DNA of 64,000 bases from Whitmania pigra (Eukaryota > Annelida > Clitellata > Hirudinida > Haemopidae): NCBI GenBank assembly GCA_021613335.1, contig JAJTWR010000236.1, forward strand, positions 783,501 through 847,500. Direction: 5' to 3'. The notes below the pieces were generated by a model. The model was not told the origin of the DNA, ran no database searches, and saw only the letters and a program-made list of their open reading frames with translations. Below are positions 40,046-63,427 of this stretch, piece by piece (position 1 is the first letter of the stretch; every line of letters starts with the position of its first letter). The translations under genes were made by a program, and so were the position numbers.

Positions 40046-43000
40046 TCAACATCTCTCAAAAACTTTGTACAGATCTGGTAGGTTTGCCAGCTGCAGTAAG
40101 CTCCCATTGTTGGCAAATTTCTTCGGAGGAGCAAAGCTGGACTTCATGGCAGGGTAAATGGCATGCTCGATCATCCATTTCCAATTGGAATCCCCACTTT
40201 CAGTTTCGTTTTTGGACCTCGAGGCTTCAGGCCGGGTAGACTTTTTATCCGCAACGTCTTTAAGAATACGTTGTTCCAAAATATCATCGTGAGACACCTC
40301 CATCTTGGAATCGTCTTCCTCATCCTCACTCAAGTCCAATTCCTCCCTTGGTGCATTTGAATTATTTCCAGTGACCTTACTGGCATCTTGTGACTGGCAG
40401 AACTCTTTTTTCAAAGTGTAAAATTGGCCCAGCTCAATGGCCAGGGTCTTGAAACAGTTTTTTTCTTTTTCCCAGTCAACCTGAGACAAAAACTTCAAGT
40501 GTTAATAACTTATAAACAAACGAATAAACAAGCGATCGTAATACATAAATAAATAAATAAATAATCATAATACACAGAGGACAGGTTAAACTGAACAACA
40601 ACAACATCGCAACATCATTTCAAACATACCATGTCAAAGCCACTAACAAGATTATATTATCAAAATAAAGATAATATTTGACAAATTCAGTTCCAAAACC
40701 ACTCCAACTTACCTCAGTGGCCAATCTGATAACAAACTTCGGAAGGTCGTCGAGATGAGGCACGTGATTGTCGAGCAGCATGGGCAAAGTGCAAAGGTCG
40801 CCATCCTGTAATTCATGCATAATCAGCACGCCCAACCAATCGACGGCATCGACAAAGTCTATAACACCGCCCACCTGGCTTATTTGAAGAGAGAAATAAT
40901 CCCAGAGCATGTCTGCCTTTGACTTGAGGAGTTCAACCACAAACTTCGACAGTTCTTCCTTTGGACCGTCACCAGGCGTCCAACCACTTTCTGGATCTTC
41001 GAGAGCCAACATCGACAGCTCGTAAATGGACACCGGTTCCTGGAGACAAGTAGTGCTTATAAATTATTATTACCAGGTACTGAATAAGTACTTAAGAAAC
41101 AAAACAATAGTATTATTGCCATATAACAGAATGTTTAATTATTTTATTACTTGACAAGGGCTAAATGATTAAAATTAAATAGTTAATAAATGATAATAAT
41201 TGAGTAAATTATCTTTAATTTTGAAAACTCACTGATAATCTCATGACACCAAAGTTCCCAAAATCGGAGATTGCAATCTGATAAAACAATTCCTTGCTGC
41301 AAAGTGACGAGCAAAAAATCATAAATATTAACCAGATAATTTTTAAATAAGACTCTGGCTAATTGGCTAAAAGAAATGAGGTCATAAAGATTAAGCAAAT
41401 GAATGCGACCTCAATGTCCTGATGTTGACGAGGTATAACTTGGTCAGATGTTGTAGCAGCATCATATCACCATCGATGCAACCAACATAGGACGAATTCT
41501 TCAGGATGTCCTTAATGCCTGGAGGGAGGAGTTTAAAATGCATTAACATAATTTAAACGCAGTAATAAATAACTTAGCATATAAGGCGCCTCTGATGCTA
41601 TGCACATGGCGCTTTATAAATTTATTATTATTATTATTATAATAACGTTAGAAAACCTAAACTTTTTTTTAAAAATAATATTTGAAACATTATAATTCCA
41701 AACCGGCATGAGCATTGGATTCAATCTCCTTCTGAAGTTGGGTGATGCTCGACAGGCTGATCTTCCTCCTCTTTACTGGAGGAACCCACGACGAGGAAGG
41801 TGGGGTAATGGTTGAGTGGGCAGCAGGAGTAGGTGTTGATGACGATGTTGTTGATGCGAGTGGAGTTGAAATAATGGAGGTTTTGTTGGGGGTGAAATCA
41901 TCTACTGCTAATGATGACATCGATGGTGTGCTAGGGGAAATGATGGATTCATCTTTGTTGCTACAAATAACAAAATCAAGGTTGTGGATGATATGATGAT
42001 GATAAATAATGAGACACTGTAATTATACATTATATTCATAATTTATTATATTTATATATTATATAATTATAAATTATAAATATAATGTATAATTATAAAT
42101 AATCAAAAGCAACCACCTCTCGAAGGTGAGACTGACATCAGCCATGCACGAATCATCGTTCCGCACGGCCAACTTCTCGGCATCCGAAGCTTTGTTTCCA
42201 GTCAGATCGGGCACGAAGTATGCCTCCAGCTTCCTGGCCTTTGAATCGCTTCGTACCGTGAAACTGGAATTGACAGGATTGTTCTTTTGATTCTTCGGAG
42301 TTTCTTGAGATTCCACTTCTTCGGAGATTGCCGTGGGCAGCAGGGTCTGCAAGGAGTGAGGATTCAGTTAATCATCCTTGCGCAGGTAAATTTGTAAAAA
42401 ACAGGTAAATTATTGTTATTAATTATAATTATTTTTATTAATGGCAAAATAAGAGCTCAGCCTCCATAACGGGAGATGCAGCAAACAACTCTTTACTGTC
42501 CATTCCCAAATAAACTAATTTATCAGGTACTAGAATTGTTAATAAAATTCATCCACTCGACTTGCTATCAGTTGATGATAACCAGCAGAAACCAAAACAA
42601 CATCCGATCCATCAAGACCAACACATCACACATTCATACATGACTCTCAGATTAAACGAGGTCACTCCAGGTACGACTCACCTGGGTGAAGTAGGTCCTC
42701 GAGTGGTTGGCACCGAGGAGGCAGACATCGAGTTTCCGTTGGATCTGATCGAAGATTTCCACCTCGTTCAGGAAGTGCACCTCGCTCTTCGTGGGATGAA
42801 CATTGACGTCGATGTTCTGAGGATCTATGCGGAGGCTGAAAGGATGGGCGGAGTTAACTATCCGATTGACATTTTAATTAGTAGAGAAACGACAACGACG
42901 ATGCTATAACCAACATCATCATCAATATTATCATCAGCATCATAATCATTGCAATCGCCGTTGTTGTTGCTGTGACACTTTTACCTTAAAGCGTTCTGTC

Positions 43001-45562
43001 GTTGTTATATTTATAATCACCAACACCAACAGCAACATTACTGTCAACATCATCAACATCATCAAAGTCCAACCTGATGTAAACAAATGGATAAGAATTT
43101 TTAGGTAAATAAGCTGTGTAAGCATTTTCAATGATCTTTCTGAGGTCAGTCGATTCAACCAGACGATCTGTTGAAGAACAAACAAAATCATCACCAACAC
43201 TCGGCTGTGTTGATAAGTAATTAATTAATTATGATAATTATGGAAATGGTAACGATGATGAACATGAACATGAACATTTAGTTTTGACAGTTTTTTTTAA
43301 GAGCAAATCTCCACCGTTGATGAAGAGTATGAAGATTCTCTTCTTGGATGAATAGTTGGCATTGGTGACGAGGGATTCCACTTTGAAGCAGAGTTTCTTG
43401 TCCTCGTGTTCGAATCTCAACAGCTCCCTGGATGTGGAGGTGAAGTTTGTGTCACAAATCATTATCATCATCATCATCATCCTTGTCATCACCACCATCA
43501 TCATCATCATCGTTGTCATCACCACCACCACCACAACCATCATCATAACCACTACTGTGATACAAGATGACATTGAGACCTGGCAATGGACGGACCATAG
43601 AGAATCCTAATGTTGTCCTCCTTCGTCGAATTTGACGGAGTCCTCATGTCCACTCCTGTGTCGCTTTGCTGGAATAATTTAATAATATAATTTTAAATCA
43701 AAATGTCCATCTTAAGGAAATGGTCGATAAATAGGTTGAAAATGAATCAACGAAATCAAATCATTATACCTTTTTGACTAGGAATCCCACTTTGGCATTG
43801 TGAACTGCATATCTGAAATGTATTAATGAAAAATATTAATGCATCTAATTTACAGGTAAGCACAAGATCAACAATAAAAATACAAATTATAAAATTTAAT
43901 TATGGACAGAACTAGTTAGCTAACCAACACTATCATCACCATCATCATCACTACCATAACAACAACAGCACCACCATCATCGCCACAATCATCACTGCCA
44001 CGAACTAGTTAGCTAACCACCACTATCATCATCAATACCACCACCACCATCATCACCATCATCATCACTGCCATCACCATTATCATCATCATCATTGTAA
44101 TTGTAATTGTACTTCATTTGCGTAGCGCTCCTTCCCAAGGGCGCTTGCCGAGTTTTGAACACGACACATTACGACTGTTGCCGTTACCGCCATCATCATC
44201 ACTACCATCGCCACAATCATCATCATCACTACCATCGCCACAATCATCATCACCACCAATATCACTGTGATGGCTTACTTGGTGACGACATCAACAATTT
44301 TCTGGTGTTCCTCAGATGGGCTCTTAAGGGCATGCCTCCTCAAGGGCATGTTATAAAAGAGATCTTCAACCTATGACAATTAACATAAATTATGATAATA
44401 CTGGCCACTCGTGGAACAAATAACAATAATTTACACAAGTTAAAACCAACTCCATCTTAAAGCACAGCCAAAAGATTAATATTCAAAACTTGAGCACCTG
44501 AATTATTACAACGACCTACAGTTATTTGCGTGCCGATGTTCCCAGCGCAGGACTTGATTCCGTCTTTGAGTCTGCTATCTGAATAACTCCCCCTGAGTAA
44601 ATAAATTGGCATAAATTATTTAAAATCAAGATATGTGAACATCAAAATTATAATATTAATAATAAGTAATTACCAAAAATCAAATCAATTAACTTGTTTG
44701 TACTCACAAATAACTTGAAAAATTAGATATTAGTATTTAACATAGCATACTGCATCCCAGTGCCTGTCATCACCATAGTCCACCCACCCATCCATTCATC
44801 CATCCATCCATCCTGACACTCACTTGTAGGCACAGATGGAGTCAGAAGTCCTGGAAGTGATGCTGACGTGTGCCACGTGACTGATGCTCGCGAGTGCCTC
44901 ACCACGGAATCCGTAGGTTGAAATACTGCTGAGGTCCTCGAACTTTGTCAGCTTGCTTGTCGTGAATCTATGGCAGACGATGTCCATGTCTGCTTTCTGT
45001 TGGAACATGTAAAAAAAAATAATATTGATTTTAATAGTAATAATATTAATAATGATAAGTAAATAATAGTAATAATAATCTTAAAGAAAATAGTAACAAA
45101 CGAAAACCTTAATAATGAGAGTTGTATTATAAATTATATTGTTAAAAACATGTGATCTAAGAAAATTTTGTGTTGTTAAAGTAATTAAAATCTAAATCAC
45201 TTTTATTCCACAGCCATTATCTTGAATTTGAAGAAACTTCAGACCTCCCTCTTTCAGTGTGATTGAAATGTTTGTGGATTTTGCATCTAGACTGGAATAA
45301 AAAGTTGTGTTTAATTAATTCTAGATGCAGTTTGGAGAAAACTAATTATGTATTAAATGCAAGTCTATAATTAACTAGAACAAAAATATCTGTAACCATT
45401 CATAACTTATATAGCAATCTCATGGTTTTGTTTCATTCATTTCTACCTATTTTCAAGCATCTCTTTGATTGCATTGGCGGGCCTCTGCACAACCTCTCCT
45501 GCAGCTATTTTGTTGACAACATCTTCGCTCAATCTGTTTATTGACCTTACAGCTTCTTCCAT
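40046..45562 (-). CDS. MLH1: DNA mismatch repair protein MLH1
   Basis: MLH1 is the GHKL ATPase subunit of the MutL complexes (with PMS and MLH3 partners). Seventeen exons join in phase to 796 residues: 45562-45447, 45291-45201, 44996-44824, 44592-44520, 44370-44279, 43812-43770, 43668-43580, 43427-43315, 43167-43074, 42835-42682, 42346-42117, 41960-41704, 41518-41410, 41296-41233, 41039-40875, 40805-40713, 40480-40046. All ATPase motifs are intact: [46 protein letters not shown] and GTQITVEDLFYN. The linker is Ser/Thr/Pro-rich with [10 protein letters not shown]. The C-terminal domain has [35 protein letters not shown] and the invariant end [14 protein letters not shown]. An acidic insert (about 40 residues) sits before [12 protein letters not shown]. 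Confidence 0.96.
41596..41640 (+). repeat. SINE 3' tail with ATT run in an MLH1 intron
   Basis: This shares TATGCACATGGCGCTTTATA and the following ATT run with 27500-27519. Confidence 0.55.
43461..44265. repeat. (ATC)n and ACC/ATC compound microsatellites in MLH1 introns
   Basis: ATC-type triplet runs occur at about 43461-43560, 43921-44095 and 44190-44260. The part at 43928-44020 contains a duplicated block around GAACTAGTTAGCTAACCA. Confidence 0.9.
44116..44178 (-). repeat. SINE fragment in an MLH1 intron
   Basis: On the minus strand, a B-box-like GTGTTCAAAACTCGG is followed by CCCTTGGGAAGG and tail GCGCTACGCAAAT, as in the 8-kb copies. Confidence 0.45.
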
Positions 45563-45890
45563 CTCAGATGTTTACTAGAGTATCGGTGTCAAAAGAAAAT
45601 CGTCCAATAAAGTAATTAATTCTAATCCGATACTTTCAAGGCTACATCCGTGAACTTAATATCAGAAAGTGGTAAATAAATCGTGTCCCGGGATTTTATG
45701 GCACCAAAACAAGCAACTTTCAATTTCGCGCAACGAAATGTCTTTGCAAAAACAGTTTTTCAAAAATCACACCTCAACCGTTAAAAAATAATCCATAAAA
45801 ATATTTTATCTGGACGAACACAATTTTATCTATCGCTGAAATCGATAAACTTAATACTGGATTTAATGAGTACGTTGTCGGATTAATTCA
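45563..45890 (-). promoter_or_regulatory. MLH1 upstream region
   Basis: Only 328 bp separate the MLH1 start from the stop codon of the upstream PCTP gene, so the MLH1 promoter must lie here or overlap the PCTP 3' end. No TATA box is seen. Confidence 0.4.
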
Positions 45891-47357
45891 TCAAGTGTTA
45901 TTCCACAAATTGGTGTCTCCGCATTGCGTATCTTTAATGTTGCTTCTCATCCTTCGAGCTTCTTTTTTGCGAATTCTGGCGTAATTCTGACATGCCATGC
46001 ACATCTTGTCCAAAAATGCAGGCACTCCTTTCTGTAAATATAAATTTTTGAACAAGTTTGATATAAAATAATCTGTATCAAACTGATTAACGATTAAATA
46101 TAACCTTGGCTGCCCAATTTATGAACCACGATGGAATTTTGGTGCCAGGACTTTCGTTGTAGAGAGAGAAAACTGAATAATTTATGGCCCATAAATTAAT
46201 TTGCTTGAATATACGCTACACTTTTTAAGTAAATTAATCTTGAATCCTCTTAAATCATTAATATTTTCTCGACTCTCAAAAAGCGGAAAATTTAATATTT
46301 GCCTCTGCTTCCGTTGCCACCATCTGAAGTTAGGGCAATAGTCTGGTAGCTGGCTGGAATCCTGACCACTCCTCTCTTGGGGGCTACAAGTCTGTTGAGG
46401 TCTTCGTCAACTCTTGACAGTACCACCCAGTAGTGCTTGTTGTTGTAAACCAACTCTCTCATCTCCTGCATGTACACCATCTGACAACATTTCGTTGCGT
46501 ATCAATACCATTATGAAATATGAAAGTAACATTGGCAAATGTCATTCAATATTTGCAATTCGTACTACTAATTGTCTAATTATGGTCATTGATTGGCATA
46601 TTTTTTCGTGTTATTTGAACGTCGTGTCATTCCAACCTCATGGTTAATCATATTATTCATCGCATTTTCTGTTCACAGAAGTATAAAACTCACGTCTCTA
46701 TTTGACACTGGAAAGGGCAAGGTTGTCAGCCAGTAAATGGCTTTAAAGTTGTTTGAGACTATGATGTTGACTTCTGTTAATTATAAACAAAACTGATTGA
46801 GAATTAAAACCTTTAAACTCTAAAGTTTATAGCCATAAGTTCACCTTTTAAATAGGGGTCCCATCTTTTCCTGTAGTCAAGATCCAAAACTGCCTCGGCG
46901 CAAACGTTAGGAGGAGCATCGATCGTGCCGAATATTTTGTAAGAGTGAGAATTATTTTCTTGCTAAATTCAATTAAAAAAATTCAATTCATTTGTAATAA
47001 TGTTTAAATAGATTATTAACTCTTGCGTTATTATTAAGTTATTGAATAAGTTTGCAGAGGCAATATATTAGTAAACACAGTATCAGAATTCATGCAGAAG
47101 AATTTTGAGTCAAACATTATTTCTAATGATATCAAACTATCTACAATGTATAATCAGATGATATTACAAATAATGTTACGCAGATAAAAAAAAATATTTT
47201 TGATGTTACAACTACGCGACAAACTTAGACTTACGACTCCCATTTTCTTGAACACTTTGATTTCTTTATTGTAAGATTCGGTGAAAAAATCCCATTTGTC
47301 TAAAACTGGTGTGTTTATTTCTAGACAGGCATCTGCAAATTCTTCGTCCCGAAACAT
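45891..47357 (-). CDS. PCTP: START-domain phosphatidylcholine transfer protein (STARD2-like)
   Basis: PCTP carries phosphatidylcholine between membranes in a START-domain pocket. Six exons join in phase to 235 residues: 47357-47235, 46962-46845, 46773-46694, 46480-46303, 46172-46105 and 46031-45891. Family blocks are YKIFGTIDAPPNVCAEAVLD, DLDYRKRWDPYLKE, YWLTTLPFPVSNRDMVYMQE, YWVVLSR, KRGVVRIPASYQTIAL with SDGGNGSR, and GTKIPSWFINWAAKKGVPAF followed by ACQNY. The fourth intron begins GC rather than GT (AGAG then GCAAAT); only that splice keeps the frame (G plus TT gives Val, as in human KVF). A short basic C-terminal extension follows the START domain. Confidence 0.93.
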
Positions 47358-47647
47358 TTCAAAAGTTCGTGTTTCGTTACAATGTTGAGTTCAAATTAAT
47401 GACGACGTCTGCGGTTTAAATATGGAGGACAAATATTTGTTTTTATTTTTTAATATTCAAATAGACTCTTCACACGCAAAAATAAAAGAACAAATAATAA
47501 TTTATAATTGTGTCGCAGCAAAATTTACATTTAGATAATAAACAAGTATTAAGCATCTTCGATAATGATGGGCCGCTTAAATGAATGTTCATAGGCTAGC
47601 ATCTGCTGTTAAACAGTTAATAACCATCGTATTAATTTGATATTTTA
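47358..47647. promoter_or_regulatory. Shared upstream region of PCTP and HDAC11-like genes
   Basis: The start codons of the two divergent genes are 290 bp apart, so a bidirectional promoter is likely. No TATA box is evident. Confidence 0.45.
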
Positions 47648-50600
47648 ATGGCCTTGTCCAATGGTGGTGTTGAGTCTAGGTTGGACTATCTCTCTTGGTC
47701 TATTGTTTTTTTCATCATATCGTAGATATTTAAGTTGGGAAGTGTGATAACCTAAAAATGAATTTATTAATTTTAAATATAAATTTATGTTTTGCATGAA
47801 CATGATGTTCTTTCTAAATTTTCAATTGCTAATGGTTTTATTTTCTAAGTTTTTAATTTACAGACTCGGTGATTTAATAAATGTCAAATTGAAACCCAAT
47901 CAAAACCCCATAGTGTTCTCCAACGATTATGAGATTAGTTTTGCTGGAATTGAGAGGTGGTATACCCTTGACACCTGCAAAGGAGGCAATGCTCTAAAGC
48001 TATTAAAAGGTAAGGAATCATGTAGTTTTTATGCTGAATTAATTAATGAATTTATTGAACTTTGTCTTATATTTACAAATGTGTGGACTTTCAGTTATTG
48101 ACTGCTGTTCTCATCATATGCTTTTAGCTGACTTTTTTTTTTATAACTCTACAACAATTTGAGTAGGAATGTTTGTTGACATTGACAACTTATTTGGTAT
48201 GACTCAATTAACCCATTTAATTGTGGTAATTGGAATTAAATTTTATGATAATGAATGAAAAAATTTGTATAACTTCAAAACAAATAAGTCATTCAATAAA
48301 ATTTGTTTACAAAACAGAGTTGGGTCTCTTGACGGACAGGGATGTCACGAAACCAAAGGAAGCAACTTGTGAACATCTGTCAATGGTCCACACAAAACAT
48401 TTCCTCGAAAACATCAATGTATGTATTGTTTGCTTTCATTGTCATGTCATTTGTGATTAAGGTTGCCTGTATTGTATTGTATTGTGCATGTCTTGTTTTG
48501 TATATTACATTCAAGTTTTATTTGTTTTCTGGAACAATTTAGTGATGGAATTTTGTTTACATTTTCAGCTCATGCATGTTGTGGAAGGCCTGTACAGTGT
48601 GAGTGTTGAGAGGCAATCAAATTGATATTATTCATTTATTTATTTGTTTTATTATTTATTAATTATTTTATTTGTTTGAGATTCGAGTATTTCAACTTTT
48701 AACTTTACATTAGTAATAGCATTAGTCACTCCAGCTAGCCGTTGAGACTTATGGTATTTAAGTAGACATCCATTGATTATGGTCCAACCATTCACATATC
48801 ACTCCTTCCCATGGGCACTTGTCTCCCTACGCTGGAATGGCATGCTACATTTGCTTTTACCATTTCTTGCAGAAATGTAACCATTGCACTCTAACTTGCA
48901 CTCTTGATGATGATAATGAGGATATTACTCTTAATTAATATTACCGTTGTCATTAATATTTAAATTTCATCGTTAGCAAGCGAAAGACACCAAGCAAAAT
49001 GGAAGATTCTCCGACCTTCCTTCACTTGCTCTCCTTCCATCGTTCATCGTTAACAGCAAACTCCTCAGACCATTCAGGTTCCAAGTGGGAGGATCCGTTC
49101 TCGTTAGCACCTCCTCTTTATTATAATGTTCTACTTGAGCTAATACTTAATACTAATTAGCATATTAATTATGTCTTAAGAATTACGATTTATTGAGAAA
49201 TTCACTTGACTTACTAAGAATGAGCTGAGATGATTTTATTCTCAATTTTATTTTTTGTTGTTTTTGCAGGCTGCCAAGCTTGCCCTCGAGTGGGGTTGGT
49301 CGATAAATCTGGGAGGCGGATTCAGCCACTGCTACCCACGGAGGTCGGGTGGTTTCAGCCCATACTCCGACGTAACCTTGGCAGTGACCTACATACTAGA
49401 GAAAGTCGACAAAGTGATGATCGTCGACTTGTCAGCACAACAGGTGACAACAAATATGAATTGTTAACAATACTATTCATTGCATTATAATTAATTCTTT
49501 TTTCAATATTTTTTTATTTTTATGATTATTTACAAGTATTGTTTATGTCATTGATAATTCAATAATTTTATGAAACCACATCCAGTGCAATGGACCAGAG
49601 AGAAGCTTCATGCATGACAGGAGAATCCACGTGTTGGACGTTTACAACAGGGACATTTATCCGCTCGACGGATTCGCAAGAAGTGAGTCATTAATAATAA
49701 ACAAATTGGTTACTTGCTCCACTTATTCTTAATTCTATGATTAGTTTGATAGATAGATTTTTAAATTTTTTTATTTTTGTATTTAAAATTATGACGGTGT
49801 AATAACTGTATTAGTTGCAATGTTGAATCGTAGGAGGCATATCGGTCAGAGGAGAACTAGGGGACGGATGCTCAAGTCGGCAATATCTCGACACCATTAG
49901 AACGTGAGCTCGTTACTTTGGCGACATGGTTCTAAATTTAATTCTGATTCCTAAATTTACCAAACACATTGGCTCCCAAAAAAACATATTTGAAAAAAGA
50001 TTTTAAAGTCTTACATTCCTGAGAAATTGTGAAGGAAGTTCAAATCAGTTAAGGTTTTAAATTATGTTTTTTAGGAAGTTGGAAGAAAGCCTCGAAGGTT
50101 TCAACCCGGGCTTCGTGTTGTACTTGGCAGGCACTGATGTTCTGGCGGGGGATGCTGCCGGCTGCATGAGCATCTCAGAGGAGGTAAAACGGATGTTAAA
50201 CTTGCATTTGTCGACTAATTACTCGATGTGCAGCATGGTGGTGACGCGATGCAATGAGAGATTACTAGGATTAGGGAATACTTCATTTAATTTCTTCACA
50301 AGATTAAGAACGCTTTTTTACACTGAAAGCATCATCACTGTTTAAAGACTTTTAAAACTCCTAAGTGATTAAAGGCATTAAGTGTGCTCTTTTATCCTAG
50401 GCTATCGTCGAGCGAGACCAGCTTATATTTCTGAAGATGCGTTCGAGGGGCATCCCGGTCTGCATGCTCCTCGGAGGAGGATTTTCCAAAAAAGCCCACC
50501 GCGTCATTTCGAGGTCGATCGAAAACCTTCACAATTTTGGGCTAATCACCATCTCAAGGTCACCTGATGAAATGACAGAAGAACCAGAAAAGAAAGGAGA

Positions 50601-51194
50601 CCGTGAGTTCCCTTTCTCCTTAGCAACCAAATCGCTTGTACTGCCTACAGCTTACAGAACATAATGTTAATTGCTGTAATTGGGTTTTCCCAAAATTCTT
50701 ATCATCATTTGTCAAAAATCATCCAGAAAGCCCATTTAAATATTTAATAACACTCAATAAAAATAAAAATTCATAATTAGTAAATGAGTCAGTAATCAAA
50801 TTAAATTGATTCAATCTCATTGCTTTCCAATCTCTCTAACATAAGTTTAGGATATGTTCCCAAAGCTAAAGATTTTCACGTTCAGTAATGTACAACAAAT
50901 CTTCCAGCTGATCCAGTCCACTCTACAAATGAGCTCAACAAGTTCACCTCCTACTCGACAAACGACTTGAGGGTCACAGATGACAGGTTGAAAGATGGCG
51001 ACAAAAACCGCCTCGACCCCAAGGAAGCCTCTCACCTAGAACCCGAATTCCAGGTGAAGGGGCTGATCCACAGGTCCAAAACGTTCATGGGTTCCATAAT
51101 GAACTGGACCGGATGGAGCAAACCGCAGACGATATATCAGAGTTTGTCTAATTCCGACAGCCTTGAAGAGGTGGATTCTGGCGACGCCAGCTAG
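47648..51194 (+). CDS. HDAC11: HDAC11-like protein with degenerate catalytic site
   Basis: HDAC11 is the sole class IV deacetylase and an efficient lysine defatty-acylase. Eleven exons join in phase to 457 residues: 47648-47679, 47864-48009, 48318-48418, 48569-48598, 48977-49102, 49270-49443, 49586-49682, 49834-49903, 50075-50183, 50401-50602, 50908-51194. The fold-defining blocks align well: PIVFSNDYEISFAGIE, FIVNSKLLRPFRFQVGGSVL, WGWSINLGGGFSHC, GGFSPYSDVTLAV, VDLSAQQ, HVLDVYNRDIYP, YLAGTDVLAGD and MLLGGGFSKKAHRVI. Against human HDAC11, His142 is Ser164, His143 is kept (165), zinc ligands Asp181 and His183 are Ser200 and Gln202, Asp261 is kept (280), and the catalytic Tyr304 is Phe323. A C-terminal extension of about 95 residues is added. 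It should not deacylate; see findings. AATAAA lies at 51647. Confidence 0.92.
48798..48860 (-). repeat. Degenerate SINE fragment in an HDAC11 intron
   Basis: The spacer TGCCCATGGGAAGGAGTG resembles the other copies. The tail is degraded. Confidence 0.3.
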
Positions 51195-51848
51195 AGATCA
51201 GATCTGCATTATATCATCAGGTTCGGGAGTATTATATCCGACATCGATGTAACCCGCACGTGTCTTTCTCAATCTGATTTTCCACGTCATTCATGATCGC
51301 ATCATGACACAGTTGCAATATTGTTAATGTTTATATTTTTAATTGTTACTTGTACGTTACGTACAATGCTTTTTCTTTAAAGATGCCTCATCTTGCGAGC
51401 TAGCATAAACCTTTTCTTTTTTTGGCTTTATCAGCTTTGCAATCACAGCCCCATTATCGTGAGATGTCAAACTGCATTCATCAAAAATTCTCAATGAGAA
51501 ATCAATCATGTAACTAGTTTTAGAAATGAAAGAGTTTGGATCTTATCGTGGAATTGAAAGCCGGGAGGATTTCTTGTTTTGAGTTTTTGTTGCTGGAGAT
51601 ATTAGGTCTTTCTGTGTTTGTTCTGAGGCGTTTGAATTCATTTTTGAATAAATCACGCCAAACACTTTTCTCCTGGTAATCGTCTCTCTCGTATAACAAT
51701 CAGCGCCAATTTAGCAACTACAAAAAACTTTAGTACTGACGTTAATGAAAAACATTGTCTGAAGGTGACGGCTGCACTTCGCGTCAGTAACATCCCGTGG
51801 TCTGTCGTTAATGTCAAACATTGGTAGCCCAATTGCATTTTCTAATGT
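51195..51848. other. Convergent 3' regions of the HDAC11-like and receptor genes
   Basis: No gene. It is expected to contain the 3' UTRs of both flanking genes. Confidence 0.5.
51647..51652 (+). terminator. AATAAA polyadenylation signal, HDAC11-like gene
   Basis: AATAAA lies about 450 bp after the stop codon, in the gap before the convergent receptor gene. Confidence 0.4.

Positions 51849-63427
<11,579 letters not shown>

Noticed and set aside
42562..42909. Plus-strand open frame opposite MLH1 exon 10
   Set aside because: Antisense shadow of a conserved MLH1 exon.
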